The notes under the pieces are model-generated. The model did no database searches. It worked only from the letters and a program-made list of their open reading frames with translations, and had not been told where the DNA came from. A stretch of DNA of 64,000 nucleotides, taken from positions 1 to 64,000 of the forward strand of contig NZ_SNYF01000011.1 in assembly GCF_004362805.1 (NCBI RefSeq). The letters are read 5' to 3'. How positions within the stretch are numbered: the stretch's first letter is position 1; every line of letters starts with the position of its first letter. This DNA comes from Algoriphagus boseongensis. GTDB taxonomy: Bacteria; Bacteroidota; Bacteroidia; Cytophagales; Cyclobacteriaceae. The position numbers and the translations under genes are program-made. Below, in pieces: positions 44,946 to 53,738 of this stretch.

Positions 44946-44953
44946 TCTCCTTC
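44922..44953 (-). terminator. Terminator after pth
   Basis: A perfect 10-bp stem GAAGGAGATT/AATCTCCTTC with a 12-nt loop begins 4 bp after the pth stop; the minus-strand tail TTTCTTTG is T-rich. Its elements are shared with the downstream promoter. Confidence 0.75.
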
Positions 44954-44957
44954 AAAA

Positions 44958-45518
44958 TCAATCGTTGAATTGCGTCATAGTTTGGGCTATTCCTATGGTG
45001 CAAAAGCCATAGATCATGTCAATGGCCTTGTCCATTATGGTAGGTAGCTCGTCAAATTCCTGCTGGGTAAATCTTCCCAAGACATAATCCACCTGTCTAC
45101 CTTTTGGGAAATTATCTCCAATTCCCATTCTCAATCTTGGATAATCCTGTCCTCCAGTAAGTGCCTCAATATTTTTAAGTCCATTGTGACCGGCCGCACT
45201 TCCTTTTGCTCTCATCCGCAATTTTCCAAAGGGAATGGCAACCTCGTCCACAATTACCAAAATATTTTCCTTGGGGATATTGAGTTCTTTCATCCAATAG
45301 TTAACTGCCTTTCCACTTAAGTTCATGTAAGTGGTGGGTTTGATCAGGTGAATCGCTCTCCCTTTGTACTTGATTTCGGTTTTAAAGGCCAATCGATCAC
45401 TTTTCCATTGAGCGCCTTCTTTGTCTGCTAATCGGTCCACAGTCAGAAAGCCGATATTATGCCGGGTTAGCTCATATTCTGGACCAATGTTGCCCAGTCC
45501 AACGATCAGATATTTCAT
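44958..45518 (-). CDS. pth: Peptidyl-tRNA hydrolase
   Basis: Releases tRNA from stalled peptidyl-tRNA. The 186-aa chain shows LIVGLGNIGPEYELTRHNIGF with the catalytic His20, the KPTTYMNLSG segment, VDEVAIPFGKLRMRAKGSAAGHNGLKNI and the C-terminal VLGRF. Normal length. It stands downstream of rplY across a terminator, the usual rplY-pth pairing. Confidence 0.95.
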   Translation of the reverse strand: MKYLIVGLGNIGPEYELTRHNIGFLTVDRLADKEGAQWKSDRLAFKTEIKYKGRAIHLIKPTTYMNLSGKAVNYWMKELNIPKENILVIVDEVAIPFGKLRMRAKGSAAGHNGLKNIEALTGGQDYPRLRMGIGDNFPKGRQVDYVLGRFTQQEFDELPTIMDKAIDMIYGFCTIGIAQTMTQFND

Positions 45519-45547
45519 GATAGAAAATTCAGGATGTTCGAAAATAA

Positions 45548-45577
45548 AAAATCCTGCCTTTTGATGGGCAGGATTTT
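45548..45577. terminator. Terminator between rplY and pth
   Basis: A perfect 11-bp stem AAAATCCTGCC/GGCAGGATTTT with an 8-nt loop. Located in the rplY-pth gap and reading on the minus strand, with an extra T after the stem. Confidence 0.75.
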
Positions 45578-45596
45578 AGTGCGAATGCAATTCGGA

Positions 45597-46169
45597 TTAT
45601 TCCGCTTTCTTGCCTCTAAGTGCTCTTGGAATACCAATAGTCACGATAGAAACATTAGGGGAAGTCAAAATTTCATAACCTTCAGGCTGCAATTCTCCAA
45701 CTTTGAAAGACTTGCCCAAATCCAGAGTGGAAATGTTTACAGGTACATAATCAGGAAGGTTTTTAGCCAATCCTTTTACTTTAAGTCTTCTGGTTTTAAA
45801 CTCCAGTTTACCACCTTTTGCCAAACCTGGTGAGCTACCTTCGATTTTCACTGGAATTTCGAATTTGATTGGCTTGTCATCAGTAAAGGCCATGAAGTCA
45901 GCATGAAGCAATACTTCACTTACTGGGTGGAATTGTGCTTCCTTCAATACAGCAGTGATGATTGTACCTTCGATGTTCAACTCGACCAAGTGAACTTCAG
46001 GAGTGTAAATCAAATCTCTGAAAAGGATAGCAGGAGATGAGAAATGAATTTGTTCAGGGATACCTGGACCGTAAACCACGCAGGGAACATTGCCAGAATC
46101 TCTGATCTCATTCAAAGAGGCACTGTCGAGATTTGCTCTTTTAAACCCTATAATCTCTAGTGTTTTCAT
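45597..46169 (-). CDS. rplY: 50S ribosomal protein L25 (Ctc type)
   Basis: A 190-aa L25/Ctc protein binding 5S rRNA. The N-terminal L25 domain (residues 1-95, LNEIRDSGNVPCVVYG) is followed by the TL5-like C-terminal beta domain (FTDDKPIKFEIPVKIEGSSPGLAKGGKL). It starts 28 bp after prs stop codon and is probably in the prs transcript. Confidence 0.95.
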   Translation of the reverse strand: MKTLEIIGFKRANLDSASLNEIRDSGNVPCVVYGPGIPEQIHFSSPAILFRDLIYTPEVHLVELNIEGTIITAVLKEAQFHPVSEVLLHADFMAFTDDKPIKFEIPVKIEGSSPGLAKGGKLEFKTRRLKVKGLAKNLPDYVPVNISTLDLGKSFKVGELQPEGYEILTSPNVSIVTIGIPRALRGKKAE

Positions 46170-46197
46170 GTGTATTTGTTTTTAAAATTGGTTCTTT

Positions 46198-47124
46198 TTA
46201 TATGAACAGAGAACTGATTGAAGTATTTCCTGTCACGGCATGAATCGCTTTTCCAAACAATTCTGCGACAGTTAAAACTCTGATTTTTGGAGAGGTTTGC
46301 TTTAGGGCAATGGTGTCAGTGATTACCAACTCTTCCAAAACTGAATTCTCAATGTTTTCATAAGCTTTTCCGGAAAGAACTCCGTGCGTCACGATAGCCC
46401 TTACAGAATTAGCTCCTTTTTCGGTGATGATCTGAGCTGCCTTGCAAAGTGTTCCTGCAGTATCAACCAAGTCATCTACTAAAATCACATCTTTTCCCTC
46501 CACGTCTCCAATCACTTGCATGGATGCGACTTCGTTGGCTCTTTTTCTGTGCTTATCACAGACGACCATTTCTACTTCGAAATGCTTGGCGAAAGATCTG
46601 GCTCTTGCTACACCCCCAACATCTGGAGCTGCGAAAATCATATCTTTAAGCTTAAGCGTGCTCAAATAGGGTGCAAAAATAGCAGATCCGTTCAAATGAT
46701 CCAACGGAATATCGAAAAAACCCTGAATTTGTCCCGCATGCAAGTCACATGTCATGATCCGATCGGCTCCTGCAGAAGTTAACATGTTGGCAATCAGCTT
46801 AGCAGCAATGGAAACTCGCGGTCTGTCTTTTCTGTCTTGTCTGGCGTATCCAAAATAGGGGATTACTGCGCAAACTTTGTAGGCACTAGCTCGCTTAGCT
46901 GCGTCAATCATGAGGCAAAGCTCAAGAATATTGTCGCTAGGGGCGTTGGTGCTTTGGATGATGAAAACAGTACAGCCTCGAATAGACTCATCAAAACTTG
47001 GGGACATTTCTCCGTCACTAAATTTGGACATCGTAAGCTCTCCAAGCTTTTTTCCATAGCTCTTGGCTATTTTCTCTGCTAGTTTTTCGTTGCTGGTGCC
47101 TGCAAATATTTTAACTTCTGACAT
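46198..47124 (-). CDS. prs: Ribose-phosphate pyrophosphokinase
   Basis: Makes PRPP from ribose 5-phosphate and ATP. The 308-aa chain has SDGEMSPSFDESIRG, CAVIPYFGYARQDRKDRPR (ATP loop) and the PRPP-binding DVILVDDLVDTAGT motif. ATG at 47124 is used because conserved sequence begins MSEVKIFAGTSN; an earlier start would add a 17-residue leader. A -7 element for it lies at 47173-47180. Confidence 0.96.
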   Translation of the reverse strand: MSEVKIFAGTSNEKLAEKIAKSYGKKLGELTMSKFSDGEMSPSFDESIRGCTVFIIQSTNAPSDNILELCLMIDAAKRASAYKVCAVIPYFGYARQDRKDRPRVSIAAKLIANMLTSAGADRIMTCDLHAGQIQGFFDIPLDHLNGSAIFAPYLSTLKLKDMIFAAPDVGGVARARSFAKHFEVEMVVCDKHRKRANEVASMQVIGDVEGKDVILVDDLVDTAGTLCKAAQIITEKGANSVRAIVTHGVLSGKAYENIENSVLEELVITDTIALKQTSPKIRVLTVAELFGKAIHAVTGNTSISSLFI

Positions 47125-47172
47125 GTTGGGAATCTGGATTTTGGAGGGATTGATACAGATTGAATAGAAAAA

Positions 47173-47180
47173 CAAAAGTA
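47173..47180 (-). promoter_or_regulatory. -7 promoter element for prs-rplY
   Basis: TACTTTTG on the minus strand fits TANNTTTG, about 49 bp before the prs start. A weak TTAG stands 19 bp upstream in the -33 place. The remaining space to 47397 holds no gene that I can support. Confidence 0.45.
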
Positions 47181-47397
47181 ATGATTTTTGAAGGATGGGC
47201 TAATTCTGGCAAGCTCATCCTGGATTTTCTTCAAGAAATTTCTTTCAAAGAGAAGAATCCCAAATTGAATGCTTTGAATCTCCGATCCTGTAATTTTCAT
47301 CGCCTCCATCACTTTTTGAAAAGGAATCAGCGCTGTTTCAGATATTTTAGAGAAATAGATTCGTATTTTAAAAAGTCTAACCAATCCACCTTCCTTC

Positions 47398-50112
47398 ATG
47401 AAGAAAAAAATACTATTTGGGTTTCTGGCTTTTTTCAGCCTGCTCACAGCATTTGCCCAAACTATTCCCACGCCAAAGTCCCATTTCGGATTTGATATTG
47501 GTGATCCTTACATGCTCGCCAATTTCACTCAAACTGAAGCCTATTTTAAGAAAGTAGCCGAAGCTTCTGATCGAGTCCAATACACCAGTATCGGACAGAC
47601 AGAATTCGGAAAAGAACAGCCTATGCTGATCATTACTTCTCCGAAAAATTTCCCACAACTAGAGAAGTACAAAGAGATTTCTCAAAAACTTGGTCGGGCA
47701 GAAATTACCCAAGAAGAAGCTAAAGCCTTATCCAAAGATGGAAAGCCTATAGTTTGGATCGATGGGGGTCTTCATGCCAGTGAGGTGGTAGGTGCTCAAC
47801 AATTGATTGAAACCCTTTATCAATTAGCTTCCAGAAATGATGAGGAGACTTTAAAGATCCTCGATGAGGTAATTATTCTTTTGGTTCATGTCAATCCTGA
47901 CGGCATGGAAATCATGTCCAATTGGTACATGATGAGTGAGGATAAAAACAAAAGAAATAAAAACATTCCCGTGCTTTACCAAAAGTATGTTGGGCATGAT
48001 AATAACCGGGATTTCTACATGAACAACATGAAGGAATCTGCCAATATCTCTGTTCAGCAATATGTGGAATGGCTTCCTCAGATCATTTATAACCATCACC
48101 AAAGCGGTCCATCAGGTACTGTAGTTGCTGGACCTCCCTATAGAGATCCTTTTAATCATGTTTTTGACCCTTTGATTATCACCAGCCTTGATGCGGTCGG
48201 TGCAGCAATGATTAATCGACTGCATGTCGAGGACAAGCCTGGCTACACGAGATTGGATGGATCGGTATTTTCCACTTGGTGGAATGGAGGTTTGAGGACT
48301 ACTCCATATTACCACAACATGATCGGGATTTTGACCGAAATCGTAGGGGACCCTTCTCCATTTTCGATTCCTTTGGTTCCAGATCGTTTGATCCCAACCA
48401 ATGGCACTCCTTACCCGGTGACTCCTGGCCCTTGGCCTTTTAGAAGGTCAATCGAGTATTCGGTTTCTTTGAATTATGCCATTTTGAATCATGCCGTAAG
48501 ACATGGGGATGAATTGCTGTACAATTTCTATTTGATGGGGAAAAATTCCATTGATAGAGGAAATGCCAATACTTGGACGCGTTATCCAAAATATGCGCAA
48601 GCAATCCAGGATGAGTTTGACGCTTCCAGAGGTAAAAAAGAAGGTGATGATCCTGAAATGGCAAGCTTTGGATTCCGCTCAGGATTACCACTTCAGTTTT
48701 ATGATTCGGTTTACAAGGATCCAAGCAAAAGAGATCCAAGAGGATATATTTTGTCAGCAGACCAACCTGACTTTTCCACTGCAATCAAGTTTCTTAATGC
48801 TTTGATCAAGTCAGGTGTTTTGGTTCACAAAGCTTCTTCTGACTTTACAGTTGATGGAAAGTCCTATCCAAAAGGTTCATATATCGTAAAAACTGCCCAG
48901 TCCTTCCGTCCCCATGTTTTGGATATGTTTGAGCCTCAGGATCACCCGAATGATTTTCTTTATCCAGGAGGACCTCCTGTCCGTCCTTATGACGCTGCTG
49001 GTTGGACCCTTGCTTATCAGATGGGGATTGAATTTGACCGCATCTTAGAAGGGTTTGATGGTCCTTTCGTGCGGGTAGCTTATGGTCAATTACTTGCTCC
49101 TGAATCTACTTCTCTTCCTTCGGGGTCGGGTTATTTGTTGGATGCAAGAGCGAATGACTCTTTTATGGTAGTCAATGATTTGCTGAAGGCAAAAGTTAAA
49201 GTTTATAGAACTTCATCTCCTTCCAATGGACTTCCTGTTGGATCTTTCTATGTTCCTTCTTCAGGTAAAAAAGTCTTAGAATCAGCCGCAAAGAACTATG
49301 GGACCAAAGTGATTGCCTCTAGCCAGCCAAAAGACGCCAAAGAAATCAAGCCTTCCAGAATTGCTTTGTACGATTATTATGGAGGTTCAATGCCTTCTGG
49401 TTGGGTAAGATGGTTGATGGAGCAATTTCATTTTGACTATCAGTTGATCTTCCCACAAGAAATTGATGCAGGTAATTTGAATGCAAAGTATGACGTCATC
49501 CTCTTTATCGGTCCTGGAGTACCAGGAGGTGGTGGAGGTTATGGTGGAGGTTCTCAACCTAAGAAGGAGGAGATTCCAGCTGAATATCACGCTATGATTG
49601 GAAGGATGTCTATGGATAAATCCATTCCTCAATTGAAGGATTTTCTTGAAAAAGGAGGGGAGATTGTGACTGTCGGTGCTGCGACTTCTTTGGCTTACCA
49701 CTTGAATCTACCGGTATCTAATGCTTTGGTGGAAATTATTGATGGAAAAGAAAGATCCTTGCCGGGAGATAAATATTACATCCCTGGAAGTATTCTAGAA
49801 ATGCATGTTGACAATTCAGCCTCTACCAACTTTGGAATGAAAGAAACTGCCATGGTACTCTTTAACAATAGCCCGGTGTTTAAATTAGCTCCAGAGGCTG
49901 GTTTACAAGGAGTAAAACCTTTGGCATGGTTTGGCACTGAACCTCCTTTGAAGAGTGGTTGGGCTTGGGGTCAGCAATACCTTAAAAATGGGGTAACAGC
50001 ATTTGAAGCTCCTGTAGGAAAAGGAAAGCTTTATGCTTTTGGTCCTGAGATTACGTTTAGAGGTCAGTCTCACGGAACATTTAAAATGCTTTTCAATAAT
50101 CTTTATCAGTAA
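47398..50112 (+). CDS. Secreted M14-family zinc carboxypeptidase
   Basis: A 904-aa exported peptidase. Signal peptide about 1-20 (cleaved after AFAQ). The M14 domain (about 45-400) has the zinc pair in DGGLHASEVVG (His and Glu), HVNPDG, HDNNRDFY and IIYNHHQSG. The C-terminal third (about 500-904) is a glutamine-amidotransferase-like extension. A Gly-rich stretch GVPGGGGGYGGGSQ lies near residue 706. Substrate peptides unknown; probably periplasmic or outer-surface. Confidence 0.92.
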   Translation: MKKKILFGFLAFFSLLTAFAQTIPTPKSHFGFDIGDPYMLANFTQTEAYFKKVAEASDRVQYTSIGQTEFGKEQPMLIITSPKNFPQLEKYKEISQKLGRAEITQEEAKALSKDGKPIVWIDGGLHASEVVGAQQLIETLYQLASRNDEETLKILDEVIILLVHVNPDGMEIMSNWYMMSEDKNKRNKNIPVLYQKYVGHDNNRDFYMNNMKESANISVQQYVEWLPQIIYNHHQSGPSGTVVAGPPYRDPFNHVFDPLIITSLDAVGAAMINRLHVEDKPGYTRLDGSVFSTWWNGGLRTTPYYHNMIGILTEIVGDPSPFSIPLVPDRLIPTNGTPYPVTPGPWPFRRSIEYSVSLNYAILNHAVRHGDELLYNFYLMGKNSIDRGNANTWTRYPKYAQAIQDEFDASRGKKEGDDPEMASFGFRSGLPLQFYDSVYKDPSKRDPRGYILSADQPDFSTAIKFLNALIKSGVLVHKASSDFTVDGKSYPKGSYIVKTAQSFRPHVLDMFEPQDHPNDFLYPGGPPVRPYDAAGWTLAYQMGIEFDRILEGFDGPFVRVAYGQLLAPESTSLPSGSGYLLDARANDSFMVVNDLLKAKVKVYRTSSPSNGLPVGSFYVPSSGKKVLESAAKNYGTKVIASSQPKDAKEIKPSRIALYDYYGGSMPSGWVRWLMEQFHFDYQLIFPQEIDAGNLNAKYDVILFIGPGVPGGGGGYGGGSQPKKEEIPAEYHAMIGRMSMDKSIPQLKDFLEKGGEIVTVGAATSLAYHLNLPVSNALVEIIDGKERSLPGDKYYIPGSILEMHVDNSASTNFGMKETAMVLFNNSPVFKLAPEAGLQGVKPLAWFGTEPPLKSGWAWGQQYLKNGVTAFEAPVGKGKLYAFGPEITFRGQSHGTFKMLFNNLYQ

Positions 50113-50127
50113 TATCAGTTAAAAAAG

Positions 50128-50159
50128 AAAAGATCGCCCCATTGCTGAGGCGATCTTTT
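50128..50159. terminator. Bidirectional terminator after the M14 peptidase
   Basis: A perfect 11-bp stem AAAAGATCGCC/GGCGATCTTTT with a 10-nt loop, between two convergent genes, with T-runs on both strands. Confidence 0.85.
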
Positions 50160-50179
50160 TTTATTTGCCTTCGGCGAAA

Positions 50180-51046
50180 TTACTCTCCAAATTTTTCTCT
50201 GAGATATTCGATTGCCATTCCGTAGGCCTCTTTACTCGCTGCCTCATCATATTTTGGATTGCTTGGATTTGAAAATCCATGAACTGCTGGGAAAATTTTG
50301 TAAGTCAGTTTCTTGCCAGCCTGATTCATTTTGTCAGCAAAATCCTTGATGACCTCCTCAGAAATGTATTGCTCAGTAGCAAACAAGCCCAATACGTCAG
50401 AATTAAGCGTCTTCAGCTTTTCAACATCCCGAACAGGCATTCCATAATACATTACCGAGCCGATGGTTTGATTGCCATTTAAAAGTGCAGATTTCAAAGA
50501 CCATGATCCTCCGAAGCACCAGCCAACGTTGGCAATTTTTGCGTTGGTTCCAGCTAGATTTTTCGCTCCAGCTACAATACTTTCAAGTCTTTCTTCTTTG
50601 ACAGATTGCATAAATTGACCTGCTTCCTGAGGATTCGAGGTCACTTTGCCGTCGTACATATCCAAAGCGATGACATTTACCTTTCCGCCCAAGTCATCAT
50701 AGAAGACCTCGGCTTGTTGCTTGATGTGATCATTTAGTCCCCACCATTCCTGATAGACAAACAACCATTGGTTTGAAGGTCCGTTTGCTTTGATGAGATA
50801 TCCTTTTGCCGTACCTCCATCTGGAGTAGGGAAATCAGTCATTTCACCTTTTCCAATGAATTCAAATTCTACTGGTGAAGGGTGGAATGAAGCAAAGCCA
50901 GGTGCATTCACGAATTGTGCCATGTCATCTGAAGGAGTATGGCAAACCGTGATGGAGGCAAATGGGTCTATGGATTCTGGCTTATTTTCTAAAAAGAAAA
51001 AGCCAAATCCGCTAAGAAGCAAAATAGAAAAGATTGCTTTATACAT
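50180..51046 (-). CDS. Dienelactone hydrolase-family alpha/beta hydrolase
   Basis: A 288-aa exported protein with an N-terminal membrane/signal helix (about 1-20). The hydrolase domain shows NVGWCFGGSWSL with a Cys nucleophile as in dienelactone hydrolases, an Asp in DVLGLFATEQY and His in FPAVHGFSNP. Dienelactone itself is unlikely as natural substrate in this setting; family role only. No operon partner. Confidence 0.88.
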   Translation of the reverse strand: MYKAIFSILLLSGFGFFFLENKPESIDPFASITVCHTPSDDMAQFVNAPGFASFHPSPVEFEFIGKGEMTDFPTPDGGTAKGYLIKANGPSNQWLFVYQEWWGLNDHIKQQAEVFYDDLGGKVNVIALDMYDGKVTSNPQEAGQFMQSVKEERLESIVAGAKNLAGTNAKIANVGWCFGGSWSLKSALLNGNQTIGSVMYYGMPVRDVEKLKTLNSDVLGLFATEQYISEEVIKDFADKMNQAGKKLTYKIFPAVHGFSNPSNPKYDEAASKEAYGMAIEYLREKFGE

Positions 51047-51128
51047 TGTTTGTAGGATTTAAGGTTGAATCATTGGGATAAACAGGAAATTACACATTAA
51101 GTTTAATTGAAGCTTATAAAAATGCTGA

Positions 51129-51863
51129 ATGGATAATTACCCCAACTATGTGGAAGCCGAATTGATGGTTTGGTTGTTAAAAATGAAAAAACCTCCCGGA
51201 CTTTGGAGTAGGTTGACTCACGGAACGCAGCAAAAGATCAATTCAATCATTCCTGAGAAGGTTCACAAAGCAATTTCTGTTGCCATTGAAAATATGGTAA
51301 AGGCGGTTTTGACGGGTTCAAGTTGGATTATCCCAAAAACTAAAGGAGAAATCTCATTTAAGGAAAGAGAAGATCGAGTTAGAAAAAGAATCAAGTGGTA
51401 TCGGAATACTGCTTCGGTAGAAGGTGGACTTACCGGAGCCGGCGGGATTTTGCTCGGACTAGCGGATTTTCCTGCGTTTCTCACCATTAAGGTGAAAATG
51501 CTTTTTGATATTGCAGCCCTTTACGGAATTGATACAAAGGATTATCAGGAAAGACTCTTTTTATTGTATGTTTTTCAATTGGCATTTTCCAGTCAGACAA
51601 GGAGGAATGAGCTCATAGGATTGATAGAAAATTGGGAAAGTTTCAGGACTGAACTTCCGGATAGCTTGGATCAATTTGACTGGAAAACGTTTCAACTAGA
51701 CTACCGAGATTACATTGATCTTGCAAAACTTGCTCAATTAGTGCCGATTATCGGTGCTCCGGTTGGAGCTATTGCTAATTATAGGCTTACGGAGCATTTG
51801 GGGGAATTTGCAATGAATTCCTATAGACTTCGACTTTGGAAAGCCGAATCAAAAAAGTCTTGA
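51129..51863 (+). CDS. EcsC-family protein
   Basis: A 244-aa EcsC-like protein with the family core TASVEGGLTGAGGILLGLADFPAFLTIKVKMLFDIAALYGID near residues 94-137 and weakly hydrophobic segments in the middle and near the end. EcsC proteins have no agreed function. It starts 9 bp after an upstream ATG that is out of frame; the ATG at 51129 is used. A terminator follows its stop. Confidence 0.85.
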   Translation: MDNYPNYVEAELMVWLLKMKKPPGLWSRLTHGTQQKINSIIPEKVHKAISVAIENMVKAVLTGSSWIIPKTKGEISFKEREDRVRKRIKWYRNTASVEGGLTGAGGILLGLADFPAFLTIKVKMLFDIAALYGIDTKDYQERLFLLYVFQLAFSSQTRRNELIGLIENWESFRTELPDSLDQFDWKTFQLDYRDYIDLAKLAQLVPIIGAPVGAIANYRLTEHLGEFAMNSYRLRLWKAESKKS

Positions 51864-51868
51864 AATAA

Positions 51869-51895
51869 AAAAGCCTTCCAATTTGGAAGGCTTTT
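51869..51895. terminator. Terminator between EcsC gene and tRNA-Gln
   Basis: A perfect 11-bp stem AAAAGCCTTCC/GGAAGGCTTTT with a 5-nt loop. It serves the EcsC gene on the plus strand and the tRNA on the minus strand, 2 bp before the tRNA 3' end. Confidence 0.85.
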
Positions 51896-51897
51896 GT

Positions 51898-51969
51898 TGA
51901 TCCACTAGGGCTCGAACCTAGACTCTTCTGAACCAAAATCAGACGTGTTGCCAGTTACACCATGGATCA
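51898..51969 (-). tRNA. tRNA-Gln (anticodon TTG)
   Basis: On the minus strand a 72-nt cloverleaf: acceptor TGATCCA/TGGATCA, D-arm GTGTAACTGGCAAC, anticodon stem TCTGA/TCAGA with loop TTTTGGT (anticodon TTG) and T-arm GGTTCGAGCCC. No CCA is encoded. It reads CAA and, by wobble, CAG. Confidence 0.97.
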
Positions 51970-51976
51970 ATTTGTT

Positions 51977-51998
51977 AAAGAATCTCTTTAGATTCTTT
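51977..51998 (-). other. Leader hairpin before tRNA-Gln
   Basis: A perfect 9-bp stem AAAGAATCT/AGATTCTTT with a 4-nt loop stands between the tRNA promoter and the mature 5' end. It probably folds in the pre-tRNA leader and could aid RNase P processing. Confidence 0.5.
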
Positions 51999-52008
51999 TA
52001 AAGTGTCA

Positions 52009-52040
52009 CAAAGGTAGAGTTATGGTGTTTTTTTTCCAAA
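52009..52040 (-). promoter_or_regulatory. tRNA-Gln promoter
   Basis: On the minus strand TTTG (52037-52040), 20 bp, TACCTTTG (52009-52016): both elements of the Bacteroidota consensus are perfect. The rest of the gap up to 52278 is AT-rich with no gene seen. Confidence 0.75.
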
Positions 52041-52278
52041 CCCTTCACCAAACAATTTTTTGAGGATTGTATAAAATGCTTGAACTCAGTAAGAAATTTT
52101 TAACTGGCTTTCTGGATGAAATTTTATCTCAAAGGGGAGAGGATTGCTAAAATTATAGGTTCGAAATCGATTGAAATTTGCTGTTTTTATAAAAATAACC
52201 TGTCTATGTTGATAAAATGAAAAAAAATGTCTTGTTTTGATTAATATTTTGAAAACTAACCTTAAAAATTATTCTGCT

Positions 52279-52521
52279 ATGAACGTAGAAAAGATGGAAA
52301 AAGTGATTCCAAGCGTAGTTGAAAAGCTGGAAAAAATTAAGCAAACAGAATTAGCTTCTGAGCTTAGCTGGTGCTGGGTGAGCTTTAAAAATGACAGTAA
52401 TCCAGTTGGACTTATTGAAAAAAGTGGTAAAGCACTAGCTGCTTTTGCTGAAGCGAGAGAGAAAAATGCGAAGGCAGTTGCTAAGAAATTGGTTGAAGAT
52501 TTCGAAAAAGCCTTAGCTTAA
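52279..52521 (+). CDS. Small conserved-looking hypothetical protein (80 aa)
   Basis: An 80-residue, Lys/Glu/Ala-rich helical protein (MNVEKMEKVIPSVVEKLEKI to the end) with no signal or membrane helix and one SWCWVSFKND segment in the middle. ATG at 52279 is used; the longer frame starts at a TTG in AT-rich leader. It has its own terminator right after, which supports a real gene. No family recognised; possibly abundant, given Lys-rich codons and a strong terminator, but this is a guess. Confidence 0.65.
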   Translation: MNVEKMEKVIPSVVEKLEKIKQTELASELSWCWVSFKNDSNPVGLIEKSGKALAAFAEAREKNAKAVAKKLVEDFEKALA

Positions 52522-52544
52522 TTCATTCAAACCAATTCAAAAAG

Positions 52545-52577
52545 AAAGGCCCATGAATATTAATTCACGGGCCTTTT
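52545..52577. terminator. Terminator between the 80-aa gene and rplI
   Basis: A long stem AAAGGCCC/GGGCCTTT extended by TGAAT/ATTCA across one mismatch, with a T-run. It lies between convergent genes and can act on both strands. Confidence 0.8.
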
Positions 52578-52596
52578 CTATGATTTATTGTGTAGA

Positions 52597-53040
52597 TTAT
52601 TCTCCAACAACAACAAACTTAACTTTAGTTTTTACTTCTCTGTGAAGATCTACATCAGCAGTGAATTCGCCTGCACCTTCAACTGGTACAGTGATAGCGA
52701 TTTTCTTTCTGTCAATGTCAATTCCTTGAGCAGCTAGTGCGTCAGAAATCTGAAGTGTGGTCACTTTACCGAAGATTTTTCCTGAATCACCAATTTTGGC
52801 TTTGATTTCAAGAGTAAGTTCAGCAAGTTTTGCTGCTACGTTCTCAGCTTCAGTCTTGATCTTTTCAGCTTTGTGAGCCGCTTGCTTGATGTTTTCAGCA
52901 AGGATTTTCTTGTTTGAGCCTGTAGCCAAAACTGCATAGCCTTGAGGGATTAGGTAGTTACGGCCATATCCTGGCTTTACGTCTACCAAATCATTTTTAT
53001 AGCCAAGACCTTTGATGTCTGTTTTTAATATGATTTCCAT
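52597..53040 (-). CDS. rplI: 50S ribosomal protein L9
   Basis: The 147-aa L9 protein: N-terminal rRNA-binding domain (MEIILKTDIKGLGYKNDLVDVKPGYGRNYLIPQGYA), long central helix and C-terminal domain (KIFGKVTTLQISDAL). Last gene of the rpsF-rpsR-rplI operon, 39 bp after rpsR. Confidence 0.97.
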   Translation of the reverse strand: MEIILKTDIKGLGYKNDLVDVKPGYGRNYLIPQGYAVLATGSNKKILAENIKQAAHKAEKIKTEAENVAAKLAELTLEIKAKIGDSGKIFGKVTTLQISDALAAQGIDIDRKKIAITVPVEGAGEFTADVDLHREVKTKVKFVVVGE

Positions 53041-53079
53041 TTGTAATGATCTTTTGTGATTGAACGATACAAGACCGAA

Positions 53080-53331
53080 TTATTTCAAACCATCGGTTAC
53101 GAATGGCAACAAAGCCAAATGTCTTGCTTTTTTGATAGCCTGAGCTACTTTTCTCTGGTATTTCGCAGAGTTACCGGTAAGTCTTCTTGGAAGGATTTTA
53201 CCTTGCTCATTGACGAATTTCAAAAGGAAGTTTGGATCCTTGTAGTCGATATACTTGATACCATGCTTCTTGAAACGGCAATATTTCTTCTTGATTTCGC
53301 CTCTGTTGATAGGTTCGTTTACTAGTGTCAT
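53080..53331 (-). CDS. rpsR: 30S ribosomal protein S18
   Basis: The 83-aa S18 protein with [19 protein letters not shown] and [30 protein letters not shown]. Its ATG overlaps the rpsF TAA by one base (TAATG), so S6 and S18, which bind as a pair, are translated together. Confidence 0.97.
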   Translation of the reverse strand: MTLVNEPINRGEIKKKYCRFKKHGIKYIDYKDPNFLLKFVNEQGKILPRRLTGNSAKYQRKVAQAIKKARHLALLPFVTDGLK

Positions 53332-53699
53332 TAGGCTTGCTCCTCCTTAGCTTCAACTTTTTTGTTAAATTCTCCTTTTCTTCTTCTCTCTGCATAAACA
53401 ATAGCATGCTTATCAAGAGCGGTAGTAAGGAATCTCATTACTTTTTCGTCACGTCTGAACTCAAGTTCAAACTTTCTGATAACTGTTGGATCGGCTTTGA
53501 ACTCAACTAGTACATAGAAACCGGTAGTCTTTTTGTCGATGGTGTAAGCCATCTTCTTTAGACCCCAATTTTCCACATTGATTACATCTGCCCCCTCTTC
53601 TTTTAACAAGTTCACAAACTTGTCGACAGTATCCTTCATCTGAATCTCAGACAAAACGGGAGTTAAAATGAATACCGTCTCGTAACTTCTTTGGAACAT
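53331..53699 (-). CDS. rpsF: 30S ribosomal protein S6
   Basis: The 122-aa S6 protein: [37 protein letters not shown] and a charged C-terminal tail ([10 protein letters not shown]). ATG at 53699 is used because S6 starts there in other species; an earlier in-frame start would run back across the promoter. The promoter is at 53739-53770. Confidence 0.97.
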   Translation of the reverse strand: MFQRSYETVFILTPVLSEIQMKDTVDKFVNLLKEEGADVINVENWGLKKMAYTIDKKTTGFYVLVEFKADPTVIRKFELEFRRDEKVMRFLTTALDKHAIVYAERRRKGEFNKKVEAKEEQA

Positions 53700-53738
53700 T
53701 TTTTTTAATGTGTTTAAGGAATTTGAATAAACAGACCG

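Noticed and set aside
47079..47495. Open frames on both strands between prs and the M14 peptidase gene
   Set aside because: They overlap each other and both neighbouring start regions, show no recognisable domain, and cover the prs -7 element; I treat the stretch as a regulatory gap.
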